Positions 17,181-30,653 of a stretch of DNA of 64,000 nt are shown here, piece by piece. The position numbers and the translations under genes were made by a program. The stretch comes from Desulfatibacillum sp. GTDB taxonomy: Bacteria; Desulfobacterota; Desulfobacteria; Desulfobacterales; SpSt-501. The stretch is taken from assembly GCA_020725555.1 (NCBI GenBank), contig DYEU01000016.1, positions 1-64,000 on the forward strand, written 5' to 3'. A model generated the notes under the pieces. The model was given only the letters and a program-made list of their open reading frames with translations, was not told the DNA's origin and did not search any database. How positions within the stretch are numbered: position 1 is the first letter of the stretch; each line of letters starts with the position of its first letter.

Positions 17181-17477
17181 ATGGCGGTGAAGATCCTGAT
17201 CCGACGAAACCTGCCGGACGAGGCGGATCCCCTCGTCCAGGAGCTCCTCCGCGAGCTGCGCATGCTCGCCGTGCAGCAGGAGGGTTACATTTCCGGGGAG
17301 ACGCTCCACCGGATCGACGGCCCCGGCGAGATCCTCGTCATCAGCACTTGGCGTTCCCCTGGGGCCTGGACGAAATGGTTCGAAAACCCCGTGCGGCGGG
17401 AGATCCAGGCAAAGATCGACCGTCGGCTGGGGAAGGAAACCCGCTACGCGATCTACGGCTACGGCCCCGGGGCCTGA
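17181..17477 (+). CDS. Antibiotic biosynthesis monooxygenase (ABM) fold protein
   Basis: 98 residues from ATG 17181, with AAAGGAGG upstream. The short alpha/beta ferredoxin-like sequence has VKILIRRNLPDEADPLVQEL, QQEGYISGETLH, ILVISTWRSPGAWTKWFENP and a late IDRRLG, typical of ABM-domain proteins, which usually dimerise. Functions range from quinone oxidation to haem degradation. Nothing here fixes the substrate. It stands alone after a terminator. Confidence 0.8.
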   Translation: MAVKILIRRNLPDEADPLVQELLRELRMLAVQQEGYISGETLHRIDGPGEILVISTWRSPGAWTKWFENPVRREIQAKIDRRLGKETRYAIYGYGPGA

Positions 17478-17525
17478 GCCTCCCGCGGCCTTCATCCCCC
17501 CTCGACCGCCCCCCGCTCAAACACC

Positions 17526-17559
17526 GCGGGGCGCCCGGCCGCACGGCCGGACGCCCCGC
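17526..17559 (-). terminator. Terminator-like hairpin between convergent genes
   Basis: A very stable GC hairpin (GCGGGGCG/CGCCCCGC and CCGGCCG/CGGCCGG arms) lies between the monooxygenase gene and the pyruvate:ferredoxin oxidoreductase stop. Read on the minus strand it is followed by GGTGTTTGAG, a poor U-tract. It may end the oxidoreductase transcript, but it is not a classical terminator. Confidence 0.45.
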
Positions 17560-17586
17560 ATGAGGTTCCCGCGAGCGCCGCCGGGA

Positions 17587-22828
<5,242 letters not shown>

Positions 22829-22867
22829 GGCGCAGGCGTCTCGTTTTGCGGGGAAATAGAAAGGAAA

Positions 22868-22896
22868 TTTTTATCAACCGGATCCGGGGCTGTCAA
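22868..22896 (-). promoter_or_regulatory. Sigma-70 promoter for fumA
   Basis: A perfect TTGACA (22896-22891), an exact 17-base spacer and TAAAAA (22873-22868, four of six) lie 40 bases before the fumA ATG. This is one of the best promoter matches in the window. Confidence 0.65.
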
Positions 22897-22919
22897 GAAT
22901 TCCCCGATGTTTCTAGCCC

Positions 22920-22948
22920 TTGCATTTTCTGACCGCTTCGGGTACGTT
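22920..22948 (+). promoter_or_regulatory. Weak candidate promoter for tmc cluster
   Basis: TTGCAT (22920-22925), a 17-base spacer and TACGTT (22943-22948) face tmcD, whose ATG is at 23056. The -10 match is poor, so the true tmc promoter may be a different type. Confidence 0.3.
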
Positions 22949-23055
22949 CGGCCCGGTTTCAGGCTTCGCACCTCACCCGGCGGCCTGTAAAGGCCCTTCC
23001 CCCGCCGCCGGGCGGACGTTCCGCCTTCCCGTTCAACCGCAACCAAGGAGCGGGC

Positions 23056-24324
23056 ATGACGCGGTCAACCGATGGGCCCTGGGACCCCGCGATCGTCGAC
23101 CTCCCGCTGTCTCCCTGGCGTGATCGTTTCCTCTGGGTCGAGGAGATCCAGGCGAGCCCCGCAGGCGATGCCGCCGCCGCCGTCGTCCGCCTCGGGGAGG
23201 AGGGCTTCAGCGTCTGCGTGAACGGGGATCCCTGGCCGGAGCCTTTCGAGAAGATCTGGCACCTGCGCTACGCGCCCGACGGGCGCCTGGTCGCGCTCGC
23301 CTCCCGCGAGGGCGAATGGACGGTGGTCGTGGACGGGGTGCCGTGGGAAAATCGCTTTTCCTTCGTCTGGAACCCGCTCTTCAGCCGGGACGGCTCGCGC
23401 ATCGCCGTCGCCTTCCAGCGGGACATGGCCTACGGGATGGCCGTCGACGACGTCCCCTGGGAGGAAACCTTCCCCAACCTGACCTGCCCCCTGCTGCGCG
23501 CGGACGGCGCCGCGACCGCCGCCGTGGTCCAGACCGAGCCGTTGAGCGAAGGCGACATCGTCAAGTACCGGGAGGGGATCTACACCGCCGCCGTGGACGG
23601 CCGCCCGTGGGAGCGCCGCTTCATGAACGTCTGGGGCCTCGCCTGCAGCGCAGACGGCGGGGGGCGGCTTGCGGCCGAGGTGCGCCTGAGCCCCACCGAG
23701 TACACGATCGCCGTGGACGGAACGCCCTGGGGCGAGACCTTTGCCTGCGTCTGGACCCCCCTCGTGCACCCGGTCCGCGGCACGGTGCTCGCCCCGGTGC
23801 GCCGGGAGGGGAGCTGGTGGCTCGCCGAGGACGGCCGCATCCTCTGGGACCGGCCCTTCGTCCAGCTCTGGCAGCCGCAGGTCTCCCCCGACGGGCGGCA
23901 CATCGCCGCGGTGGTCGCCCCCGCCTTCGGGCGCTGGACGGTCGCCGTCGACGGCCGGCCCTGGAAGGCGACGGCGGGGGAGATGGCGAGCGACCCCTGC
24001 TTCAGCCCCGCGGGCGGCCGCCTCGCCGTGCGCTTCAAGGACCACGGCCGCTGGACGATCGCCGTCGACGGCCGGGTGTGGCGCCAAGCCCGCCAGATGG
24101 TCTTCACCCCGGTCTTCTCGCCCGACGGGGGCCGGCTGTGCGTGCGCTTCAAGGAACAGGGGCGCTTCGGTTACCTGCTCGACGACCGGCCCTGGGAGCT
24201 CGCGGCCGAGGCGGCCTGGGACCCGGTCTTCAGCCCCGCGGGCGACCGGCTGCTCCTGCGCACCGTCGAGGGGGGCCTCTTCCGGCGGCGCGTGCTGCCG
24301 CTTGAGGATTTCGGAAAGGTCTAA
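23056..24324 (+). CDS. tmcD: TmcD-like tryptophan-rich repeat protein of the Tmc redox complex
   Basis: 422 residues with no signal peptide. It consists of about eight repeats of 40-50 residues, each with a version of F-SPDG-RLAV-F----W-TIAVDG-PWE (for example CFSPAGGRLAVRF, WTIAVDGRVW). This is a WD40-like propeller unusually rich in tryptophan. In Desulfovibrio the tmcABCD operon encodes such a Trp-rich TmcD next to cytochrome b TmcC, iron-sulfur TmcB and cytochrome c3 TmcA. Here the order is D-C-B-A, with tmcC only 3 bases downstream. Its role inside the complex is not known. AAGGAG precedes the ATG. Confidence 0.82.
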   Translation: MTRSTDGPWDPAIVDLPLSPWRDRFLWVEEIQASPAGDAAAAVVRLGEEGFSVCVNGDPWPEPFEKIWHLRYAPDGRLVALASREGEWTVVVDGVPWENRFSFVWNPLFSRDGSRIAVAFQRDMAYGMAVDDVPWEETFPNLTCPLLRADGAATAAVVQTEPLSEGDIVKYREGIYTAAVDGRPWERRFMNVWGLACSADGGGRLAAEVRLSPTEYTIAVDGTPWGETFACVWTPLVHPVRGTVLAPVRREGSWWLAEDGRILWDRPFVQLWQPQVSPDGRHIAAVVAPAFGRWTVAVDGRPWKATAGEMASDPCFSPAGGRLAVRFKDHGRWTIAVDGRVWRQARQMVFTPVFSPDGGRLCVRFKEQGRFGYLLDDRPWELAAEAAWDPVFSPAGDRLLLRTVEGGLFRRRVLPLEDFGKV

Positions 24325-24327
24325 GCC

Positions 24328-24987
24328 ATGAACGAGCTCTACCGCCTGGCGACCGGGCCGCTTCTGTGGGCGTCGTTTGCCGTTTTTGTCGGCGGAAGCC
24401 TCTTTCGCCTTCTCGAACTCTTCCTCCTCGCCCGCCGGCGCGAGCGCTTCCTCTTCACCTACCTCAGCCTCCGCTACAGCCTGCGCTCGATCGGCCACTG
24501 GATCGTCCCCTTTGCGACCGTGAACTGGCGGCGGCACCCCGTCCTCACGATCGTGACCTTCGCCTTTCACCTCAGCCTGCTGATCACCCCCCTCTTCCTG
24601 CTCGCCCACGTCGTCCTCTGGGACGAGGCCTGGAACGTGAGCTGGCCGGCGCTGCCGGATGCCTGGGCGATCGTCCTGTCGCTCATCGTGATCGCCGGCT
24701 GCGTCTTCTTTTTCGTCCGCCGCCGCGTCACCCCGGAGGTCGCCTACGTGACCTCGGCCTCCGATTATGTCATTCTGGGACTCACCGCCGCGCCCTTCGT
24801 CACCGGGGTCATCGCCTACTACCAGTGGTTCGACGTGCGGCTCTTCACCCTGCTGCATGTCGTAAGCGGGGAGGCGCTGCTCGTCGCCGTCCCCTTCACG
24901 CGCATCCGCCACATGCTCTTCGCCCCCCTCACGCGGGCCTACATGGGAAGCGAGTTCGGGGCGGTGCGCCACGCCCGGGACTGGTGA
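24328..24987 (+). CDS. tmcC: TmcC-like membrane cytochrome b subunit
   Basis: 219 residues, mostly hydrophobic, with about five transmembrane helices, in the HmeC/DsrM/NarI-like quinone-reactive cytochrome b family. Conserved-looking histidines are in [28 protein letters not shown] and LLHVVSGEALL, candidate haem b ligands. It should exchange electrons with menaquinone in the inner membrane, between the periplasmic cytochrome TmcA and cytoplasmic TmcB. It is clearly paralogous to the HmcE-like protein at 35627-36304. Confidence 0.87.
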   Translation: MNELYRLATGPLLWASFAVFVGGSLFRLLELFLLARRRERFLFTYLSLRYSLRSIGHWIVPFATVNWRRHPVLTIVTFAFHLSLLITPLFLLAHVVLWDEAWNVSWPALPDAWAIVLSLIVIAGCVFFFVRRRVTPEVAYVTSASDYVILGLTAAPFVTGVIAYYQWFDVRLFTLLHVVSGEALLVAVPFTRIRHMLFAPLTRAYMGSEFGAVRHARDW

Positions 24988-25024
24988 GCCCAGAGCCGGC
25001 AAGGGCGCACGGAGGCAAGGGTTT

Positions 25025-26356
25025 ATGCCCGAAACGAAACCGAAAGACGCCCCCCCCGCCGTCGACGAGGGGATCGAGCGCGGCATCGCCGGCCTGACCG
25101 AGGAGCGGATCCGCAAGGCCATCCGCCGGGTCCTCTCCGGCGAGACCGGCGCCCGGCTCAAGGCCTACGTCGACACCTGCATCCACTGCGGCCTCTGCTC
25201 CGAGGCCTGCCATTTCTTCCTCTCCCGCGACCGCGACCCCGCCTACGCGCCGGTCGGCAAGGTGAAGCAGACCCTCTGGGAGATGCTGCGCCGGGACGGC
25301 CGCGTCGGCCCCGAGTTCATCAAGCAGGCGCGCATCGTCGCCTCCACCCATTGCAACCTCTGCAAGCGCTGCGCGATGTATTGCCCCTTCGGGATCGACG
25401 TCGCCTACCTCATGCTCGTCGTGCGCCGGATCTGCCACCTCCTGGGGGTGACCCCCCTCTACATCCAGGACACCGCGAACAGCCACGCCGCGACCCTGAA
25501 CCAGATGTGGGTCAAGGACGACGAGTGGATCGACACCCTGATGTGGCAGGAGGAGGAAGCCCGCGGCGAGATCCCCGACCTGCGGATCCCGCTGGAAAAG
25601 GAGGGGGCCGACATCCTCTACTCGGTGATCGGCCCCGAGCCGAAGTTCCAGGCCCAGCTCATCTACCAGGCGGCCGTGATCCTGCACGTCGCCGGGGTCG
25701 ACTGGACCATGCCGGCGACCCCCGGCTGGGACAACAGCGACATGGCCATGTTCACCGGCGACAACGAGATCATGGGCCGCCTCAAGCGGGCGCATTTCGA
25801 GACCGCCGCCCGCCTGCGCGTGAACCGCATCGTCATGGGCGAGTGCGGCCACGCCTTCCGCTCGGTCTACGACGTCGGCAACCGTTGGCTCGGCTGGAGC
25901 ATGCCGCCGATCCCGATCGTGCACGCGATCGATTTCTACCACGAGCTGCTCGAGGAGGGGCGCATCCGGGTCGCGCGCCTGTTCGAGGAACCGGTGACCC
26001 TGCACGACCCCTGCAACGTGGTCCGCGGGGGCGGGCTTCACGAGAAAGCGCGCGCGGTGGTGCGGCGGACCTGCGCGCACTTCATCGAGATGGAGCCCAA
26101 CCGCGAGCACAACTACTGCTGCTGCGCGGGAGGCGGGGTCATCAACTGCGGGCCCCCGTACAAGAAGCACCGCGTCGAGAGCAACCGCGTCAAGGCCGAG
26201 CAGATCGCCGCCGCCAAGCTCAAGGGGGCAAAGATCGTGATCACCCCCTGCCACAACTGCCACAGCGGCATCGAGGACATCATCCACCACTACGACCTGG
26301 GGGTGGAAACCCGCTTCCTGGGGGACATCCTCTACCAGGTGATGGAAAAACCGTGA
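25025..26356 (+). CDS. tmcB: TmcB-like iron-sulfur protein, HdrD-type with CCG domains
   Basis: 443 residues. Two 4Fe-4S motifs lie near the N-terminus: CIHCGLCSEAC (about residues 52-62) and CNLCKRCAMYCP (about 114-125). Two CCG-type cysteine modules follow, the second with NYCCCAGGGV (about 361-370) and TPCHNCHSG (about 404-412). This is the heterodisulfide-reductase subunit D architecture found in TmcB, HmcF and DsrK. It is the probable cytoplasmic catalytic or electron-accepting subunit; the physiological partner, possibly a disulfide such as DsrC, is inferred only. Confidence 0.9.
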   Translation: MPETKPKDAPPAVDEGIERGIAGLTEERIRKAIRRVLSGETGARLKAYVDTCIHCGLCSEACHFFLSRDRDPAYAPVGKVKQTLWEMLRRDGRVGPEFIKQARIVASTHCNLCKRCAMYCPFGIDVAYLMLVVRRICHLLGVTPLYIQDTANSHAATLNQMWVKDDEWIDTLMWQEEEARGEIPDLRIPLEKEGADILYSVIGPEPKFQAQLIYQAAVILHVAGVDWTMPATPGWDNSDMAMFTGDNEIMGRLKRAHFETAARLRVNRIVMGECGHAFRSVYDVGNRWLGWSMPPIPIVHAIDFYHELLEEGRIRVARLFEEPVTLHDPCNVVRGGGLHEKARAVVRRTCAHFIEMEPNREHNYCCCAGGGVINCGPPYKKHRVESNRVKAEQIAAAKLKGAKIVITPCHNCHSGIEDIIHHYDLGVETRFLGDILYQVMEKP

Positions 26357-26370
26357 GGGGGAGGCCCGCG

Positions 26371-26754
26371 ATGAGACGCCTCGCCGCAACCGGCGTGATC
26401 GCCGCCGCCCTGGCCGTCTTGTGGGCCCTGGGCGCCGGGTCCCAGGAGGAGATGAAGGCGGTCTCCTCCGACCCCTTCCCCCGCCCGCAGCGGCCGCCCG
26501 CCGTCTTCGCCCACGACGCCCACAACGAGAAGGCCGGGATCGAGGCCTGCAACGAATGCCACCACGTCTACGAGGGCGGCCGGCGCCTGGAGGACGAGTC
26601 CTCCGAGGACCGGCGCTGCGCGGACTGCCACGGCTTGAGCGACGAAAACGGCCGGCCCGGCCTGCGCAAGGCCTTTCACCGCAACTGCCAGGGCTGCCAC
26701 CTCGAGCGGCGCCGCGGGCCGATCCTCTGCGGGGAATGCCACCGGCGGCGCTAG
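26371..26754 (+). CDS. tmcA: TmcA-like tetrahaem cytochrome c3 (type II)
   Basis: 127 residues. An N-terminal signal peptide (MRRLAATGVIAAALAVLWAL) directs export to the periplasm. Four CxxCH haem-binding motifs follow: CNECH, CADCH, CQGCH and CGECH. This matches a cytochrome c3 of the type II, acidic class, which takes electrons from periplasmic hydrogenase or type I c3. ATG 26371 was chosen because GGGGAGG is ideally spaced; a GTG at 26353 is also in frame. In Desulfovibrio tmcA is first in the operon; here it is fourth. Confidence 0.9.
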   Translation: MRRLAATGVIAAALAVLWALGAGSQEEMKAVSSDPFPRPQRPPAVFAHDAHNEKAGIEACNECHHVYEGGRRLEDESSEDRRCADCHGLSDENGRPGLRKAFHRNCQGCHLERRRGPILCGECHRRR

Positions 26755-26796
26755 GGCCGGCGCCGCCGCCCACGAACCGCGAAGGGGGCACCGACG

Positions 26797-27147
26797 ATGC
26801 CGAAGAAAATCCTCATCATCGACGACGACCCGCTGATCGTCCGCTACCTCCAGGCCGTCTTCAGCGACAACGGCTACGCCACCTGCACCGCCTCGAGCAG
26901 CATGGAGGGGCTTGAGGTGGTGCGGCGGGAGAAGCCGGACCTGATCACCCTGGACCTGCAAATGCCCGGCGAGTGGGGCCCGTGGTTTTACCGCAAGCTG
27001 CGCCAGGACCGGGAGCTGAAGGACATCCCCGTCATCGTGATCAGCGGGATCGACGGCGACCACGCCGTCAAGGATGCGGTCGCCTTCGTGAAGAAGCCCT
27101 TCGACCCCGAGAAGCTGATCGGGATCGTCAAGAACACGATCGGCTGA
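26797..27147 (+). CDS. Stand-alone response-regulator receiver protein (DivK-like)
   Basis: 116 residues: one receiver domain with the acidic pocket IIDDDP (residues 8-10), phosphoacceptor Asp in LITLDLQMPG (residue 52), the switch Ser in VISG and KKPFDP at the conserved lysine. There is no output domain. It follows tmcA by 42 bases in the same direction and ends 19 bases from a convergent kinase gene. It is probably a phosphorelay partner of the kinases at 27167-32297. A similar divK-type gene near tmc is known in Desulfovibrio. Confidence 0.9.
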   Translation: MPKKILIIDDDPLIVRYLQAVFSDNGYATCTASSSMEGLEVVRREKPDLITLDLQMPGEWGPWFYRKLRQDRELKDIPVIVISGIDGDHAVKDAVAFVKKPFDPEKLIGIVKNTIG

Positions 27148-27166
27148 ACCGGCCCGGGGCGGGGCC

Positions 27167-28327
27167 TCACCGCGCCCCCTCCGCCGCGGCGGGGAGCAGG
27201 AGGCGGACGCGCGTTCCCACGCCGGGCCGGCTTTCGACCGCGATCGTCCCGCCGTGCCCCTCCACGACGCGCCGCGTCAGCATCAGCCCGATCCCCGAGC
27301 CCGCCGTCCCCTTGGTGGTGAAGAACCCCTGGAAGAGCCGGCTGCGGACCTCCTCCTCCATGCCGCAGCCGTTGTCCTCGACCTCGTAGACAACCCCGCC
27401 CTCCGGCAGCGGCCGCACGCGAAGCGCCACGCGCCGCGCCCGCCGGTCCCCCTCCGGCAGCTCGCGGAACGATTCGGCGGCGTTGACGAGGAGGTTCACG
27501 AGCGCGCGCTGGAGGGCCTCGGCGTCGATCGGCACGGCCGGGGCGGAGGCGGCGGTGTCGAGGTTAAAGGCAATCCCCTCGCCCTCGAGCCGCCCGGCGA
27601 CGAGCCGCGCCGCCTCCTCGGCGGGCAGGTTGGGATCGGCCGGCGCCGGCTGCACCACGGCGTAGCGGCCGAACTGGAGGAGATCGAGGGCGAGGGCCTT
27701 GATCCGCTCGACGTTGCGCTGGACCATGCCCCAGCCCGCACGCAGGGTCTCCTTCTCCTCGCGCTCGATCCCCTGGCCGATCACGTAGAGGCTCCCGCCC
27801 AGGGCGTTGGCGAGGTTCTTGATCGTGTGGGCGAGCTCGGCCGCCGTCCGCCCCACGGCCGCCAGCCGCTCGGCCTCGATCAGCCGGCGCGCCTTCTCCT
27901 CGACCAGGCGCTCCAGGTTTTCGGTGTACTCCCGGAGCTGGCGGCGCAGCGCGATCCGCTCGCGGGCGCGCTTGAGGGCGATCTCGAGCACCTCGTCGTG
28001 GATCGGCTTGGTGACGAAATCGGTCGCCTCATGCTTGAGGCTCTGGATGGCGAGATCCATGTCCCCGTGGCCGGTGAACATGATCACCTCGGTCTCGGGG
28101 CTCTCGGCCTTGATCGCGCGCAGCAGCTCGATCCCGTCCATTTCGGGCATCTTGATGTCGGTCAACACGATGGGCGGCCGGTGCTCGCGGAAGAGCGCGA
28201 GAGCCTCCTCGCCGTTTTCGGCGCACAGGACCTCCCAGCCGGCGTCGGCCAGAGTGAGCGAGAGGACCCGGCGGATGCCGGCCTCGTCGTCCACGAGCAG
28301 GATGCGGCGGTCCTCCGCGGCGCTCAT
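27167..28327 (-). CDS. Receiver-histidine kinase fusion protein
   Basis: 386 residues. An N-terminal receiver domain (residues about 8-125, phosphoacceptor Asp in IVLTDIKMPEMDG) is joined by a helical linker to a kinase core with H-box ELAHTIKN (His near residue 186) and an ATPase domain with VEDNGCGMEEE and GSGIGLMLTRRVVEGHGG. No membrane segment is present, so it is cytoplasmic. Its ATG overlaps the stop of the haem-sensor kinase (ATGA). Its receiver and linker closely resemble those of the protein at 30654-32297, which points to a local duplication. Confidence 0.92.
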   Translation of the reverse strand: MSAAEDRRILLVDDEAGIRRVLSLTLADAGWEVLCAENGEEALALFREHRPPIVLTDIKMPEMDGIELLRAIKAESPETEVIMFTGHGDMDLAIQSLKHEATDFVTKPIHDEVLEIALKRARERIALRRQLREYTENLERLVEEKARRLIEAERLAAVGRTAAELAHTIKNLANALGGSLYVIGQGIEREEKETLRAGWGMVQRNVERIKALALDLLQFGRYAVVQPAPADPNLPAEEAARLVAGRLEGEGIAFNLDTAASAPAVPIDAEALQRALVNLLVNAAESFRELPEGDRRARRVALRVRPLPEGGVVYEVEDNGCGMEEEVRSRLFQGFFTTKGTAGSGIGLMLTRRVVEGHGGTIAVESRPGVGTRVRLLLPAAAEGAR

Positions 28328-30606
28328 CCGGGCCCCTCCTGTCCGGCCGGCAGCTCGACCACGAAGGCGGCCCCCTCCCCGGGGGCCGACTCGGCGCGGA
28401 TCGTCCCCCCGAAGTCCCGCACGATCTGGTAGCTGATGGAGAGCCCGAGCCCCGTCCCCTTGCCCACCTTCTTGGTGGTGAAGAAGGGCTCGAAGATCCG
28501 GGCGAGGATCGCGGCCGGGATGCCCGTTCCGGTGTCCTTAACCCGCGCCAGGACCTGACCGCCCGCCCGCCGGCTGCTCACGAAGATCTTCTTGCTCCCC
28601 TTCCGGTGCGGGTGGGCGGCGACCCTCTCCTCGATCGCATCCCGGGCGTTGATCAGGAGATTGATGAAGACCTGCTCGAGGCGGTTCGCCTCGGCGAGCA
28701 CGGGCGGAAGGTCTTCCTCCAGATCCCAGACGATCTCGATGCCGCGGGATTTCAGCTGCTGGCTGAACATCTCGGCCGTCCGCCGCAGCACCTCGTTCAG
28801 GGAGACGGGTTCGAGGGCGTGCTCGCTCTTGCGGCCGAATTCCCGCAGGTGGTTGATGATGCGGCTTGCCCGGTCGACGTGGCTGTCGATCTCCTCGGCC
28901 ATCGCGGCGAGCACCTCGGGGGCGATCTCCTGGCCGGCGCGGATCTTCTTCACGAAGAAGCGGCTCGCCGTCTTGATCACCGCCAGCGGCTGGTTCAGCT
29001 CGTGGGCGACCCCGGTCGCCATCTCGCCCAGGGTCGCCATCTTGCTCGCCTGGATGAGCTGCTGCTCGGTCTCGAGCCGCTGGGTGATGTCGCTCGTCGT
29101 GACCAGAAGCACCCGGCGGCCGGGGTACTCGGCGGGCGAAATCCACATGTCCACGAAGAGGCGGCTGCCGTCGCGGCGCAACTGCCGCAGCTGGTGGATC
29201 ACGTTCACGCGGCGGATCCGCTCCTGCATGCGGCCGCGCTCCTCAGGCGGGAAGAGGTCGAGAAAAGCCCGCCCATTGAGCTCCTCCCGGGAAAAGCCGT
29301 AGACGCGCTCCACCGCCGCGTTGCCGTCGCGGATCTCGAGGGTCTCGGCATCCAGGACGAAAACGGGGTTGGGGATGTTGTTGAAGATCTCGTGGTACTT
29401 GCGCTCGGAGCGCTCGAGAAGAAACTCGAGCTGCTTGAGGTGGGTGATGTCGAGGTTCACCTCCATGGCGGCCACGATCTCGCCCTCGGCGTTGCGGATG
29501 GGGGTCGTCTTCACGAGCCAGTAGGCGGGCGTGCCGTCCTTGTGGATGCCCCGCTCCTCGCTGATGTGGATGCGGCCGTCGGCGAAGGTTTTCTCCACGG
29601 GACAGTTGGGGCAGCGCTCGCTTCGCCCCTTGTAGGCGTGGTAGCAGAAATCGCCCGGCCGGGGGTCGAAGAGGTCGGCGAATTCCTTGTTGTACTGGAG
29701 CAGGCGGTAGTTTCGGTCCTGGACGGTGATCACGCAGGGCACCGTGTTGAAGAGGTTCAGGTACTCGTCGCGCTGGCGGTTCAGCTCGGCCTGCTTCTGG
29801 CCGATCTCCTGGCACATGAAGTTCATCGCCGCCGCGAGCTGGCCCATCTCGTCGGTGCGGTCGATCGCGAGGCGCACCCCGTAGTCCCCGCGCGAGATGG
29901 CCTGGGTGCCGGCGATCAGGGCGCGGATCGGCCGGTTCACGAAGCGCAGGACGAAGAGGAAGATCATCGCCGCGGTGACGAAAAAGACGGCCAAGGCGAG
30001 CCCGATCACGCCCTGCTCCATGAAGCGGATCTCGTCCTCGGTGCCGGAGAGCGAGACCACGACGTCGAGCGCGCCCAGGACCCGCTTGTCGGCGGGGTGG
30101 AAGTGGCAGCCCCCGGTCGCGCAGCCGGGCTCGTTGTAGATCGGGCTGATCAGCCCCAGCACGGCCTGCCCGTCGGCGTCCCGGAAGTAGCGGATGCGCT
30201 CGCGCAGCCCCACCTCGACGAGCGCGGGCTCGGAGTGGTGGCAGATGTGGCAGGCCTCGGAGACGATGTTCGTCACCTGCTCGACTTCCTCGGGGCGGTT
30301 CGAGTACTTGATCGCCCCCTCCTTGTTGTAGATGCGGATGTTGCGGACCTGGGGCAGCCTGCCCATGTTCGTGATGACCTGGTTGATGTCCTCGCGCGCG
30401 TTGAGCATCATGGCGTAGTGCGCGCCGAGCTTGATCGCGTCCCCCAGGGTGTCGGTGTGCTGGACGACCTGCTGCTCCAGGCTCCGCTTCTGGTAGGCGA
30501 TGCTGAAATAGGACCAGGTCGTGATGGTGAGCAGAAGGATCAGGCCCACGCTCAGGATGAGCTTGGCGGCGAGGCTGCGCTGGATCAGGGCGAACGGGCG
30601 GCTCAT
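28324..30606 (-). CDS. Membrane sensor histidine kinase with periplasmic c-type haem domain
   Basis: 760 residues. Transmembrane helices at about 14-33 and 200-222 enclose a periplasmic domain that carries two haem c motifs: CHICH (119-123, CxxCH) and CATGGCH (162-168, CX4CH). A HAMP domain (about 223-275), two PAS domains (about 280-390 and 400-510; the first holds a C-x10-CPNCP cysteine motif), a HisKA domain with H-box GVAHELNQP (His535) and an ATPase domain ending [15 protein letters not shown] follow. Covalently bound haem suggests sensing of redox state, a gas ligand or the cytochrome c pool. Its position between tmc and hmc suggests these are its targets. Confidence 0.92.
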   Translation of the reverse strand: MSRPFALIQRSLAAKLILSVGLILLLTITTWSYFSIAYQKRSLEQQVVQHTDTLGDAIKLGAHYAMMLNAREDINQVITNMGRLPQVRNIRIYNKEGAIKYSNRPEEVEQVTNIVSEACHICHHSEPALVEVGLRERIRYFRDADGQAVLGLISPIYNEPGCATGGCHFHPADKRVLGALDVVVSLSGTEDEIRFMEQGVIGLALAVFFVTAAMIFLFVLRFVNRPIRALIAGTQAISRGDYGVRLAIDRTDEMGQLAAAMNFMCQEIGQKQAELNRQRDEYLNLFNTVPCVITVQDRNYRLLQYNKEFADLFDPRPGDFCYHAYKGRSERCPNCPVEKTFADGRIHISEERGIHKDGTPAYWLVKTTPIRNAEGEIVAAMEVNLDITHLKQLEFLLERSERKYHEIFNNIPNPVFVLDAETLEIRDGNAAVERVYGFSREELNGRAFLDLFPPEERGRMQERIRRVNVIHQLRQLRRDGSRLFVDMWISPAEYPGRRVLLVTTSDITQRLETEQQLIQASKMATLGEMATGVAHELNQPLAVIKTASRFFVKKIRAGQEIAPEVLAAMAEEIDSHVDRASRIINHLREFGRKSEHALEPVSLNEVLRRTAEMFSQQLKSRGIEIVWDLEEDLPPVLAEANRLEQVFINLLINARDAIEERVAAHPHRKGSKKIFVSSRRAGGQVLARVKDTGTGIPAAILARIFEPFFTTKKVGKGTGLGLSISYQIVRDFGGTIRAESAPGEGAAFVVELPAGQEGPG

Positions 30607-30615
30607 GGCGCTTCA

Positions 30616-30645
30616 ACTATAGCGGAAAGCGCAGCGCCGGCGCAA
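30616..30645 (-). promoter_or_regulatory. Candidate internal promoter for the haem-sensor kinase
   Basis: TATAGT (30621-30616, five of six) lies 18 bases after TTGCGC (30645-30640), just upstream of the kinase ATG at 30606. A GCCGGCG/CGCCGGC hairpin (30636-30653) follows the preceding gene and overlaps this site. Confidence 0.42.
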
Positions 30646-30653
30646 ACGCCGGC

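Noticed and set aside
23056-24324. Tandem repeats that might be a repeat array or a recent duplication
   Set aside because: The repeats are diverged protein-level propeller blades; the DNA is not repetitive enough to indicate a recent array.
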